Part shown: positions 31,876-41,859 of the stretch, piece after piece
Layout: each line of letters opens with the position of its first letter
How positions within the stretch are numbered: position 1 is the stretch's first letter
NCBI RefSeq assembly: GCF_024679095.1
Contig: NC_066577.1
Coordinates: 4,991,848 to 5,055,847 of the forward strand
Reading direction: 5' to 3'
Origin: Eriocheir sinensis
Lineage: Eukaryota > Arthropoda > Malacostraca > Decapoda > Varunidae
DNA length: 64,000 bases
Made by a program: the position numbers and the translations under genes
The notes under the pieces: generated by a model
Seen by the model: the letters and a program-made list of their open reading frames with translations, nothing else
What the model was told of the DNA's origin: nothing
Database searches by the model: none

Positions 31876-32820
31876 CTAGCGATAAACAGCACGTACATCG
31901 GATAAAAATGCTAAATATAAGTCAGGAGCTTTTTTTCTCATCATCCGCCAGCAGAAGTAGTCTAGATGGGATTGAAGTGTTCTTTGATTGCAGCCTCTCA
32001 TTTTTTTCAATATACGAATCTTCGCGTCAAGCCATGATCTTTCAATTCCTTGTGTATGTGCTCCGGTGTTGGGATTGACGTAATTTTGCTGATGATTTAC
32101 GGAAAAATGACGAAAATTGAGTTGGTTTAAATTAGAGTAAGCTCTCCATTCGTCGGAATGGATTACTGAGCCTTCAGCGACTTCTCGCTGAACAATTGGC
32201 TGAAGTGTCTCACGGTCTCTTCTTTGGACGTAAAAATATCGGCAATCTGACCCCTTCTTCAAACCGAACACCCAAGGACCATCAATGCGCCTTCCATGGC
32301 TGCGGTTATTCTCCACTTCAGCTTCGCTGTCTGTTGAATTTGGAGCCCTGTCTCCTTGCAACATTCAACCTCTGTTGTATTTTCTACGTCCTGTAAAGCG
32401 TGCTTCATTAATTTGCACAGCCTCTTCTTCAGTGCCCACCATTTGACCACGATTCTGGACTGAAACAATCGCTGTACAAACTTCTCTGCACATAATTAAC
32501 CAATTGCATATTGCTTCAGTGCCTCACTAGTTAAACTTTGAACCAAATCATGAGAGGTCTTGTATGAAATAAAAGGTCAATTCTAAAATTTGGCAAAGAG
32601 AGAACTTGCAATTTAGTTTGTTATTTAAATCTGTGAAGTGAAAAAATACATTGCCTCTGCGAACTGAACGAAAACTTTGACATCCACGGTTTTTGCAACG
32701 AAGAACGGGCGTAAATTCGCCATTTCGTCTTCTTTTCCGAGCATCCTTCATCTTTCCGCCACATCGATGACACGGTGAAACACATTGTTCTTCATCCAAA
32801 AGTTCATGGATGTCTTCTTA
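31876..32820 (-). pseudogene. Merlin transposase, disrupted
   Basis: The N-terminal part (from about 32799) has a zinc ribbon, CHRCGGKM ... CKNRGCQ, and SVRRGNVFF. The middle (to about 32380) reads on in another frame with INEARFTGRRKYNRG. The C-terminal part (32364-31876) is open for 162 codons and contains the three catalytic blocks of the ISXO2/Merlin DDE domain: IDGPWVFGL, VIHSDEWRAYSNL and HTQGIERSWLDAK. The end DYFCWRMM fits the family. A stop after the QYAIG block (near 32505) and a frame change near 32370 break the gene. All three acidic residues are still there, so it decayed fairly recently. Confidence 0.85.
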
Positions 32821-33130
32821 AAAATGCCAGTGCCGTAGTTTCGTCACTGATTTCGGTGTAGAAGTCTTTTGCGAGCATCTTGAGGGCTGTATCAAAGCCA
32901 GAAATATAAAGGAGGATTTACTAAGGTTAATGGAATTAAGAAAAATAAATAACTGGTCTATCTTTGAAATCTAGGAAACAAAGTAGATTACAAGCAAATT
33001 AGAAATTAGATAACAAACTATAGATAACATACCAAAGCTGTCTGGAATGATGTCTGTGGCGAAATGAAGTGTGTTGTTGCCACATGTACCTTATGGACTC
33101 GGGACTGGACCTTCCACCCATGCTTCAGGC

Positions 33131-33680
33131 TCTCTAACCACACATTCTCTCGAAACCAAGAGAAGTGTTTTCCTTGTTTTTGTACCTTGTGGAAGAGGGA
33201 TCGGAGCTTCAACACTCAAACAGACATTCCACTCATGCTTCAGGCTCTCTAACCACACATTCTCTCGAAACCAATGAAGAGAAGTGTTTTCCACTTTTCC
33301 TTGTTCTTGTATCACACATTCTCTCGAAACCAATGAAGAGAAGTGTTTTCCTTGTTCTTGTACCACACATTCTCTCGAAACCAATGAAGAGAAGTGTTTT
33401 CCACTTTTCCTTGTTCTTGTATCACACATTCTCTCGAAACCAATGAAGAGAAGTGTTTTCCTTGTTCTTGTATCACACATTCTCTCGAAACCAATGAAGA
33501 GAAGTGTTTTCCTTGTTCTTGTACCACACATTCTCTCGAAACCAATGAAGAGAAGTGTTTTCCTTGTTCTTGTACCACACATTCTCTCGAAACCAATGAA
33601 GAGAAGTGTTTTCCTTGTTCTTGTACCACACATTCTCTCGAAACCAATTAAGAGAAGTGTTTTCCTAGTTCTTGTACCGT
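33131..33680. repeat. 51-bp minisatellite inside the Merlin element
   Basis: About ten units of the form CACATTCTCTCGAAACCAAT then GAAGAGAAGTGTTTTCC and TTGTTCTTGTA. Some units carry 11 extra bases (CACTTTTCCTT-like). The period is 17 codons and both strands show open frames, which is expected for a stop-free unit. It lies between the transposase start and the right inverted repeat. Confidence 0.9.
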
Positions 33681-33815
33681 GTTGATTGCAATATAAGGTG
33701 TAGATCGCATAACAAAGTAGATTCATAAGACGTAGATCGCAATGTAAATGTAGATATCATACCAAAGTAGATTCATGACACGTAGATAACAAGCTAAAGT
33801 AGCACCGGACGCGAA

Positions 33816-34440
33816 TACTGCTTCCTTGTCGTGCTCGTCTGACATATGAGGACGCGTATACTGCGTCATGGCTGAAGTCTTCTGGAATAATGTAATCATT
33901 TTCCGGGGTCAAGGAAATTAGACTGAAAGAAGATTGGAATATATTTTCATCTTTACAACTCCGCCTCCTTGTGGCTCCCCGCCGCTGCCGCTGCGTCGGT
34001 CACCAAAGTTGCCCCGACGCCATGCTCGTCTGTTCAACATAATTCTTGCAGGTTTTGTGGCACGAAAATAAACTACTGCCTGGAGTTCTCCAACATTTTA
34101 TTCCCTAGAGACGCAGACGGTAAGGAAATGCAGAATGAGCGATACTGTGTGTAAAGAATAGAGGAGGAGCGAGAGAAGGCAGGCTGGTGGAGGTTACTGT
34201 TTTGAATCAACGCTGTTCGGTCTCTCCGCTACATGACCGTCTACTCGTTTGGCTGGTGACTGCTGGAAACAAGGTTTTTTATGTTCTTGTATATCAACAG
34301 TCTTGGTAGTTGTATATTTTTACCCCTGAGATTATTACTATCGTCGTAGTGAGGCAATTCGTATTGAAAACCATAGCTGGGGACGATAGCAGAGAACATT
34401 ATTCCCGATACCCGATAACTGACAATGGAAAACCTTATCG
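33816..34440. repeat. Shared inter-unit segment, unit C
   Basis: It matches 45476-46100 closely and units A, B and F less closely. It contains the exon-like stretch ending at a GTAAGG donor (34120). A 61-codon frame at 33969-34154 exists in both C and D but is not recognised. Confidence 0.5.
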
Positions 34441-34599
34441 GAGAGGCGGTAGCTGAACGGTTAGCGAGACGGCCCCGCGTTCAGGAGGACGCGAGTTCAA
34501 TCCCCGCCCGGTGCCACCAAGCTGGGATTTTTCAGCCGCCGCCGAGTGGCTTAAAACTACCCACATGCTGTCCAGAAGACCACCTATCAACCCGGACTA
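34441..34599 (+). mobile_element. tRNA-derived SINE with a different head
   Basis: It has an A-box-like GGTAGCTGAACGGTTAGCG and a B-box-like CGCGAGTTCAATCC, then GGGATTTTTCAGCCGCCGCC and GAGTGGCTTAAAACTACCCA. The body matches that of the minus-strand SINEs at 17247 and 50978, but the tRNA-like head differs. Unit D lacks the insertion (near 46100). Confidence 0.75.
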
Positions 34600-34802
34600 C
34601 GAAATTGTAAGCCGAAATATTAGCGTATGTGTCGGAATGGCGGAAAATGGCCGAAAATGGCCATTTTTCGCCCAGAGCGTCCCGTTGCAGCTCTGATTTG
34701 ATGCCGTAGGTTGATCCACCTTCCAATTTTGTGTGATTCTCAGGTCGAAACGAAAATATATGGTCAGCGTCCAAAAACAAGTGTTAATTGGTAAATTCAT
34801 GA
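34600..34802. other. No feature recognised
   Basis: Unique in the window; it contains a short GGCGGAAAATGGCCGAAAAT repeat. Confidence 0.3.
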
Positions 34803-35307
34803 CAGGGGCGTTCCTAGACATTTTGGGGCCCGGGGGGCTCATTCCCATTTGGGGCCCCTCTTATGGGGTGAGAGGCGAGCACAATGAGCCAAAGCAGCTG
34901 CGGGGTTTAGTGGGGTGCTGTTAGCCCCCACCCCCCCACCCCTGGGAAAAGGGCAGGGCCCCCGGGCCCTGCCCTTACCCCAATCAACGTTACCCACCCT
35001 CCTAGGTCTATAATGGTCTCCATGATTGGAAGGGGGCCCCTGAAGAGCCCTATTTCTTTGACATAACATTTTTGTTACATTTTTGTTTACAAAATTGAAA
35101 ATTGGGGCCCTTTAGTGAGACCCAAATTTGTCTTTCGGGTCCAAATATAAATGGGGCCCTTGACCATTTTGGGGCCACTGAATTTAGCTTGTCCTCCTGC
35201 CATAGCAGCAATGGTTAAATTTCGCATTTTGGGGCCCCCCTCACTTTGGGGCCCGGGGGGCGATTTCAAACAGCCCCCCATCGCCCCCCCCCTCAGGAAC
35301 GCCACGG
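34803..35307. mobile_element. hAT-type MITE with 8-bp target duplication
   Basis: The element starts CAGGGGCGTTCCTAGAC and ends as the reverse complement of CCGTGGCGTTCCTGAGG; both share GGCGTTCCT. A perfect 8-bp direct repeat ATTCATGA flanks it (34795-34802 and 35308-35315). The interior is rich in GGGGCCC and has no gene. An 8-bp duplication with CAG-type ends fits the hAT superfamily. Confidence 0.75.
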
Positions 35308-35625
35308 ATTCATGATGGTACCGCTACTGTTGATGAGGTTTCAGGCCCCTCAACGTTAATTACCAGCGCAGCATTCAACATCATAACAATATAATTAATG
35401 TTAGCTCCGAAAGTTGTCCTCGTTTCTCATGTTTGTAACGTTATATAGGATTTAGTCAATTTTAGTGAATAAGTGATCGAGTCTCCACCCACCTCCATAT
35501 ATATCTCCTGTTTTCCCTTGTCCTCCTTCTCCTCATTTCCTTCCTTAATTCTTTTTCCTTTATTTCTGTAACTTCCCTCACTCCTATCCTTCCTTCCCTC
35601 CCTCTCTGCCCCTATAATCTTCTAT

Positions 35626-35630
<5 letters not shown>
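35308..35630. other. No feature recognised
   Basis: About 320 bp of ordinary AT-leaning and then pyrimidine-rich sequence leading into the (CT)n tract. Confidence 0.3.

Positions 35631-35683
<53 letters not shown>
35631..35683. repeat. (CT)n microsatellite
   Basis: About 26 CT units at the left edge of the GACTGACT-type repeat region. Confidence 0.95.
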
Positions 35684-35686
<3 letters not shown>

Positions 35687-36375
35687 CAGCTGCAGTCTGC
35701 AATTAAGTCACTGAATTAGCCCGTCAGTCTGCGTGGGAGTTATTCAGTCAGTCTGTAATTACAGACTGACTATCTCCCTGACTGATGGGCTAATTGATCG
35801 AGTGACTTACAGACCGACTGACTGACTGAGGGCCGCTTTCACAGTCATTGTGTTTGTTTTGATCGTTACCAATGGCTGTTATCGCCGCTTTAGGATTTCC
35901 ACGTAAAACTGGCCGATGGGGTAGTGGCGGCTGCGGGGTTAGCCTAGCCCCGCACCTTGCCACACACTCAACACCTCTCGCTTCCTCTGCAGCCGCCATT
36001 ACCCCATAGGCCAGTTTCACGTGGAAAATTATATATAGTGCCGATCTCCGCCATTGGTAACGATCAAAACAAACAAGTGACTGTGAAAGCGGCCCTGAAT
36101 AACGATCACTGACCAACTCCCTGACTGATGGACTAATTGAATGATTTAATAATAATTACAGACCGACTGACTGACTGAATAACGATCCCTGACTGACGGG
36201 CTATAATTGAGTGACTTGCTGTGACTTAATTACAGACTGACTGAATAATCCCTGATTGACGGGCTAATTGAGTGACTTAATTAAAGACTGACTAAGTAAA
36301 GCTTCCAGTCTCTTAACAGCCCGTAAGTCAGGGAGTTAATTATTATTCATTCAGTTACTTGGTCAGTCAATTATA
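35684..36375. repeat. Degenerate GACTGACTGA / CTAATTGAGTGACTT repeats
   Basis: Units of about 50-70 bp combine CAGACTGACTGA, ATAACGATCCCTGACTGA and GGGCTAATTGAGTGACTT in varied order and orientation. A MITE at 35830-36095 is inserted in one of them. Confidence 0.7.
35830..36095. mobile_element. Foldback MITE, PIF/Harbinger-like
   Basis: The ends are long inverted repeats of roughly 105 bp beginning GGGCCGCTTTCACAGTCA, with GTTTTGATCGTTACCAATGG further in on both arms. TGA flanks both sides (35827-35829 and 36096-36098), which would be a 3-bp duplication. GGGCC...TTTCACA ends with a 3-bp duplication resemble Harbinger MITEs. The inner spacer of about 50 bp includes GGGGTTAGCCTAGCCCC. Confidence 0.6.
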
Positions 36376-36689
36376 CCAAGCTATTCATGCACTTGGCCGA
36401 AAGGTTCATCAGGATTAAAAAAAAGTGTAATCGTGCAAGGGGTGCTTGCATGCAGGTTGTGCACGCCAACTCGATCATTTATCACACGTACCGAAATACA
36501 AGGAGTGCAGGATCGAACAATCTTGCATATTTTCTTCAAAGTCAAAAGAAAGCCTTTAATTATAATACACAAAAATGATTGAGGAAATTGCCATGGAATG
36601 TAATATTTGAGCAGTCACATTCTCAGTTTTACTGTTGCACAAAAATAAACGAGTTACAAATAACTAAAATCCATCACCATGTAACGCAC
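36376..36689. other. No feature recognised
   Basis: AT-rich unique sequence with two overlapping short frames on opposite strands, neither recognised. Confidence 0.3.
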
Positions 36690-36980
36690 GCGTGCACCTC
36701 CGTGGTCTAGTGGTCAGCTACTCCGGGGCCGCGGGCCCGGGTTCGACTCCCGGCCCGGGCAGTCGGCGTGCACCTCAGCCAGCTGTTCATCCTCCCTTTC
36801 GGGCTGGTCGATAAATGGCTACCTGGGGAAGGTAACCTGTGGTAACCCGGTGTCACACTGGCCCTGTGTCCCGGGGTGACGGGCTCCCTCCCACCACATG
36901 CAGGCTCAAGTGCCAATGCCACGGAGAGGAGCACCGAGGCCATGCGCTGCTACAGCGTCTGCCCCCAACTTTTTGCGTTA
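36690..36980 (+). mobile_element. tRNA-derived SINE
   Basis: The head reads CCGTGGTCTAGTGGTCAGC (A-box) and CCCGGGTTCGACTCCCGG (B-box in a good T-arm), followed by a GC-rich body (AACCTGTGGTAACCCGG) and a (TA)n tract. The acceptor stem does not pair, so I do not call it a tRNA gene. Confidence 0.7.
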
Positions 36981-36995
36981 ACACACATCCATTGA

Positions 36996-36998
36996 GCA

Positions 36999-37076
<78 letters not shown>
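36996..37076. repeat. (TA)n microsatellite
   Basis: About 40 TA units with one TACA interruption near the left end, sitting behind the SINE body. Confidence 0.95.
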
Positions 37077-37081
<5 letters not shown>

Positions 37082-37329
37082 GCCAACAGGACCCGTCCCT
37101 GGCGCGAGACGGGTCTCAGCGCCCAAGAGGGAGACAACCATGGGGGCCTTCGCTTAGGCTCTGGCTTCCTCGACGTACGTTGTTTCATGCACAACGAGGC
37201 GTTACACTCAGAGCAAGACTGCAGCCTTGTTGTACACAAAGCCGAGGGTACAGCACATCACACAACTACTTGGTGTGTGTGTAGCTTTATTTTTTTGCGG
37301 CTACTTTAGTTGGCTTTGACCGCTTGTTT
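37077..37329. other. No gene; short similarity to the 16.6-kb segment
   Basis: GACCCGTCCCTGGCGCGAGA and TTTTTTTGCGGCTACTT echo the segment found after the 28-bp arrays. Nothing else is recognised. Confidence 0.35.
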
Positions 37330-38150
37330 GTTTGTTGTCGTAGATCCAGTAGGTGTCATACCACTGCCGGTCTGGGGACCCGCCGCCTCTGCTCCAGGTC
37401 AGGTCAGGTCAGGTGTCGTTCGGGAAGCTTGGCCTTTGTATCGGCGCTTCCCTGATGATCTTCACTGGTCCATCTTCAAGTATTGCAGCTGGCTAGTAGT
37501 TAGTTAGTTAGTTAGTTTGTTGTTTGTTTGTTGTTGTAGATCTAGTAGGTGTCATCACCACGGCCAGTCTGGGGACCCGCTGCCTCCACACCTCTGCTCC
37601 ATCTTCAAGTATTGTAGCTGGTTAGTTTGTTAGTTAGTTAGTTAGTAGTTAGTTTGTTGTCGTAGATCTAGTAGGTGTCATCACCACGGCCAGTCTGGGG
37701 ACCCGCTGCCTCTGCTCCATCTTCAAGTATTGTAGCTGGTTAGTTAGTTAGTTAGTTAGTTAGTAGTTAGTTAGTTTGTTTGTTTGGTGTCGTAGATCTA
37801 GTAGGTGTCATCACCACGGCCAGTCTGGGGACCCGCTGCCTCTGCTCCATCTTCAAGTATTGTAGCTGGTTAGTTAGTTAGTTAGTTAGTTAGTAGTTAG
37901 TTAGTTTGTTTGTTTGGTGTCGTAGATCTAGTAGGTGTCATCACCACGGCCAGTCTGGGGACCCGCCGCCTCTGTTCCATCTTCAAGTATTGTAGCTGGT
38001 TAGTTAGTTAGTTAGTAGTTAGTTAGTTAGTTTGTTGTTTGTTGTCGTAGATCTAGTAGATGTCATCACCACGGCCAGTCTGGGGACCTGCAGCCTCCAC
38101 ACCTCTGCTCCATCTTCAAGTATTGCAGCTGGTTAGTTAGTTAGTTAGTT
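37330..38150 (-). repeat. Tandem array of a LINE 3' tail with (TTAG)n spacers
   Basis: Six units of about 130 bp each hold GTAGATCTAGTAGGTGTCAT, GGCCAGTCTGGGGACCCGC and CTCCATCTTCAAGTATTGTA, separated by (TTAG)n runs. Read on the minus strand this is the end of a CR1/L2-like reverse transcriptase gene (LKMEQRQRVPRLAVV-type) and its 3' end, with an (AACT)n terminal microsatellite. The plus-strand LINE fragment at 3660-3700 has the same sequence. The first unit has an extra GGTCAG-rich insertion. Confidence 0.75.
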
Positions 38151-38215
38151 TGCTGGATCTGGATCTGGATTAATGATGCACAGGGCACCCGTACAGGTGC
38201 ATAACACGCACTCTA

Positions 38216-38880
38216 CTAGTATCTCATTACCTACCTTATGAAACATCAGTAGCTCTTTATATATCTTTTCTACAAACCTTCAACAATCATGTAATGCTTT
38301 CAAAATCCAATTCAAGGACTTATTTTTACTCTTGAAAATACGGGATAATGTTTACGGAAGCGCGTCGCCTCCTCTGGTGCTGGCCGCGGTGACGGCGCTG
38401 CCGCAGCTGCAAAATAGCTCACAGAGGGTTTTGTTAGGTTAGGTAGGGTTAGCTAAGGTTAGGTTATATTCATGTCCATGATAAAATTCGCAGTATTAGC
38501 ATGAAAATAACAGGTTTGCTTTGGCGACAGGCGTGGCTGCAGTGCAGCCGGTGTTGCAAGAAATACCTCCTTTCAAAAATAAGTCACATATACATGTGGG
38601 GTGGGGGGAGCAGCCCCACTGCTAGCAGAGTCGTAAAGTTCAGTTGGAGTAGTTTAAATATGCTCCCCCACTCTAAACCCTCTGCGAGCTATTTTGCGGC
38701 TGCGGCGGCAGCACCGCCTGAGGAGGCGATCCACTTTCGTAAACATTATCCCGTATTTTCAAGAGTAAAATAAAAGTCCCTGGATTGGATTTTGAAAGCA
38801 TTTCCATGACTGTTGAAGGTTTGTAGAAAAGATATATGAAGAGACAGTGATGTTTCTTAAAGTAGATAATGAGATACTAG
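38216..38880. mobile_element. Long-inverted-repeat (foldback) element
   Basis: Arms of about 220 bp (38216-38435 and 38672-38880) are reverse complements at most positions, from CTAGTATCTCATTA at the tips through TCTTTTCTACAAACCTTCAA and AATACGGGATAATGTTTACG. The unpaired middle contains a degenerate TTAGG-like stretch and a GC-rich block. Flanks CACTCTA and CACGGTA could be an imperfect duplication. No coding sequence is seen. Confidence 0.75.
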
Positions 38881-39310
38881 CACGGTACTAAAACAAATCT
38901 TTACCGTGAATCAGATGTAATTGTTATGGGGTTAGCACACTGGGCAAGTTTTCCGTGGATCTTCAGTCAAACCACGATTTCCGCTGGCATGGTTCTCAAT
39001 TCCATGGTTTTCTGACGTGTCCACGGTCTTCCGTAGCTACGGTAGATTTCACCGAAGGACGACGGTATTCATAATCATCATCATGACAGGGTGACAGGGT
39101 ACTGGAGCGTATGCCCGTACTGAAGGTAAGCAAGGATCAAGCCTCTACCTGTAACCCCTGAAACTACATCTCACCCATCGCGAGTAGTTGGGGGGATTCT
39201 GGAGCTGTCCTGTGTAGGCCACTCAGCCTCTTGCAGTCTCCCTGTGTTCTTATGTTCATCAGCAATTGTAATGCTGACTTGCCTGATGGGCAAGCCTCCC
39301 CTAACCCACT
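38881..39310. other. Mostly unrecognised; possible LINE/SINE tail
   Basis: Towards the right, GTAGGCCACTCAGCCTCTTG and GTGTTCTTATGTTC look like the 3' tail of an old retroposon. Nothing coding is seen. Confidence 0.35.
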
Positions 39311-39475
39311 TAGCCAGTGGGGTACCTCTTTGGACGACTGGTTAGGAGTGGCCTCCCATTACACTGGTCGTGGGTTCGATCCTCGGTGCTGACAAAACCT
39401 TTCCTTGTCTGGATTAATTTCTCGTGTGTTTCGTTACATGCTGTGATCGTGTTGGAGTGGAGAAAAGAGTAAATA
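39311..39475 (+). mobile_element. tRNA-derived SINE
   Basis: It has an A-box-like TTTGGACGACTGGTTAGGAG and a B-box-like CGTGGGTTCGATCC, then a tail identical in most positions to the first 106 bp of the window. It also shows the empty site of the pogo-type element (single TA at 39474-39475). Confidence 0.65.
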
Positions 39476-39539
39476 CTGGCATTTTACAATAATAAGAAAA
39501 GAGAAGAGGAAGAAGCTACACCCCACTGTCCCTATACAT

Positions 39540-39740
39540 TCACTCAGCCATGAGTGTTGTTGCCTGGACCAGGGCCTCCGATGTCACTTTAATTGAGAAA
39601 ATACGGGACATGCCTTCCTCGTCTTCTAGACGTAGTTCTTGCAACAGTTGCATCACTTCACTGCCCTCCTCTCTTCTTGCAAGCCATTGCCGCCTCCACA
39701 TTCTTTTCTCTTTCCGTTGCTTGTATAAATTGAGTGTCAC
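39540..39740 (-). pseudogene. PIF/Harbinger-like transposase N-terminal fragment (copy 2)
   Basis: It differs from the fragment at 1157-1357 in the last residues only (TTLMAE instead of TTLIAE). The near-identity reflects the segmental duplication of 1-2330 and 39311-40748. Confidence 0.45.
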
Positions 39741-40407
39741 TTTGAGTGAAAACGGGGGTGCAAATAGCTTGGGATGTCAGGCGTCAGCCATACTTGTGAA
39801 AATGTGTTGGTCCAGACCACCGTTGCCAGATTGTCGTACTCAGAGCATAGTATTTGCCGGTTTCTGACGCCTAACTATTGCCAAGAAACATCAGGAATTA
39901 ACTATTTTAACGATAACTATAAGTGAATCTCCTTATTGGGGTCCTTAAGTGGCCTAAACCCGGGAGCGTCGGTGGACCCATTTTGGGCTCCATGAGTCGG
40001 TCCGCTGAAACGGTGGACTCAGGCTCGGCTCTAAACGCCTAGTTCGAGCTAATTGTAGGCGGTGGCGGCATAGAGCAACCCACCATGCATGAACTGGGTC
40101 ACTGTGGTGGGTGATTGATCATCATGGGTGGTGCTGTAAGGTCATGGCAGACTGAATTAGCTATCCATACATTAATCACTTGTCAAATTCTCTAAAGTAG
40201 ACAACAAGCGACTCTCGGCTTTTTATTCTGTAACAAACACCACCCAAAAAGAATGGAGTTTGAGTATAAGTAAATATTTTAAATGGCTTTATGGTCGTGA
40301 GAGGAGTACTCTGATATACGTTCCATGCTCTTTTCTTAGTCTCAAAATGCAGTGTAATGTTGCCGTTTCTCAGCCACTTCTCGGCTTTCCCATGGCCGAA
40401 GCCCACG

Positions 40408-40748
40408 GGTTAAGTGTAAAAGATAGTATAAATATTGAAAAAGTTTTTGGAACATTTAAAGAAATAATGGTAACTACAACAAAAAAAGTGTTAGGGATGA
40501 AAGTGGTGAGAGATGGAAAAGAAAAGGATGTTCATGGTGGACAGAAGAGATAAGGAGGATAGTAAAAGAGAAAAGGGAACTTTTTAAGGAAACTCAAGGA
40601 AGAAATGTGGCTGAGCAAGTAAAAAGGGAAAGGAAAAAGAAAAATAGAGAATGCAAAATTAAATTAAAACAAGCAATAAAAGAAAGTAAGAAGAGAGTTG
40701 ATGAAGACTTTGGAAAAAGACTAAGTGAAAAATATAAAGGGAACAGGA
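40408..40748 (+). pseudogene. RTE-like LINE linker fragment (copy 3)
   Basis: It encodes SINIEKVFGTFKEIMV, then KVVRDGK, a frame change, and RRIVKEKRELFKETQGR and IKLKQAIKESKKR. It matches 2043-2310 but keeps about 80 bp that the first copy has lost. It is cut at GGGAACAGGAACACCC, where unrelated shared sequence begins, so this is a recombination junction. Confidence 0.7.
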
Positions 40749-41560
40749 ACACCCGACCGCGACCCTTATTAGACACGACAAACATGCAACCAACATAAAA
40801 GCCTCTCAAACCAACTACTTGAACTCCGGAATCTCTAATATTTGATACTCTATTTTGCTTTAACACTCGATCCCTTAGCAAGAGAGGGGTTCCATGCATT
40901 TATGGAGCAGGCGCACTGTCGCCATCAAAATGGCGCTGGCTCACATGCCGCCATTGGTGGCTTTATTTACAAAATATATATTATTGCTGTAAGTAGAGCA
41001 CAGAAACTGTTCATTTCAGGTAGACAGCATCATTGCAACAGCAGCTTTTACCTCACAATTTTCCTGGTCTTCATAGCCCTCCCCACCACCAGCTGTTTTA
41101 AGGGGGGCGACTACAGGGTGTCCTCCAGCACATATGGTACGTCCAATAGCTTTGAAATTTTAGTATGTTGTTTGTAGGTGTAAAGGTATGATATTCTGTG
41201 AATTTCATGAAATTCGGGTGAAGTTTAGGAGAGACCCAAACAAAACGTATTTTCTTTTATCTTTCAAACTTTATTTTTCAGTTAATTGGTTTGAAAAAAT
41301 ACCATAGAAACTTTGTTTACCTATCTACATTTTGTTGGAAGTAACTTTTTTTATTTTTTGTTTTGTCTTCAAAGAAAAAAAATTACAATGTTTTGTAACT
41401 TATTATTTTCTCCACTCTGTCCTTTTTAAAAAACTAATTTTTGAGATACACTGGCTCCTAAAGTTTTTTTCCATTTCATTCCTGTCTAGCCATTTGTATA
41501 TATTTGATTGGGATGAAATTTTCACATATTATTGTGTATATCTTGGGACATAACGGAGAA
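40749..41560. repeat. Shared segment with 18176-18862 and 19315-19450
   Basis: It starts with AACACCCGACCGCGACCC and is AT-rich to the right. Compared with the 18-kb copy it lacks the stretch 18862-19310 that holds the piggyBac-like element. No gene is recognised. Confidence 0.5.
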
Positions 41561-41599
41561 TGACAAGGCATCTGGTCCCACGGGAGTACCTTTCTTCTG

Positions 41600-41770
41600 A
41601 GGAGGGGGAAAGATGGAGGGAGGAGGAAGGGGAATGGATGGAGGAGGGAGGAGGAGGGAAAGGTGGAGGGAGGGAGGAGGAGGGGGGAAAAGAGGGGAGG
41701 AAACAGAGAGCAGGAAGGGAAGGAAAGAAATACAGCTGAAGCAAAAGTTGTGTGTGTGTGTGTGTGTGTA

Positions 41771-41831
<61 letters not shown>
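41600..41831. repeat. GGA-rich tract, then (GT)n and (GA)n
   Basis: This is the shorter counterpart of the purine tract at 19486-19862, followed by GT and a long GA run (about 41779-41831). Confidence 0.85.
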
Positions 41832-41838
<7 letters not shown>

Positions 41839-41859
41839 AACTAGAGTGCCTCACACTCT

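Larger units (their letters stand above)
31523..33806 (-). mobile_element. Merlin DNA transposon with inverted repeats and target duplication
   Basis: The left end GGTGCTACTTTGGCTTGTTA and the reverse complement of the right end (GGTGCTACTTTAGCTTGTTA) match at 24 of the first 25 positions. Subterminal GATATCTAC motifs recur inside both ends. The flanks GGCCGCGTA (31514-31522) and GGACGCGAA (33807-33815) fit a 9-bp target duplication with two changes. Unit D (near 45465) has a single uninterrupted GGACGCGAA. The transposase on the minus strand is of the Merlin/IS1016 type, which makes 8-9 bp duplications. The element also carries a 51-bp minisatellite. Confidence 0.9.

Noticed and set aside
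33091..33726. Repeat-containing protein with GTRTRKTLLFIGFERMC units
   Set aside because: It is the antisense reading of a 51-bp minisatellite whose unit is stop-free on both strands.
36690..36765. A tRNA gene
   Set aside because: A- and B-boxes and a T-arm are present, but the acceptor and anticodon stems do not pair and a SINE body follows.
37640..38030. Interstitial telomere repeat
   Set aside because: The runs are (TTAG)n, not TTAGG, and are explained as the terminal microsatellite of a LINE.
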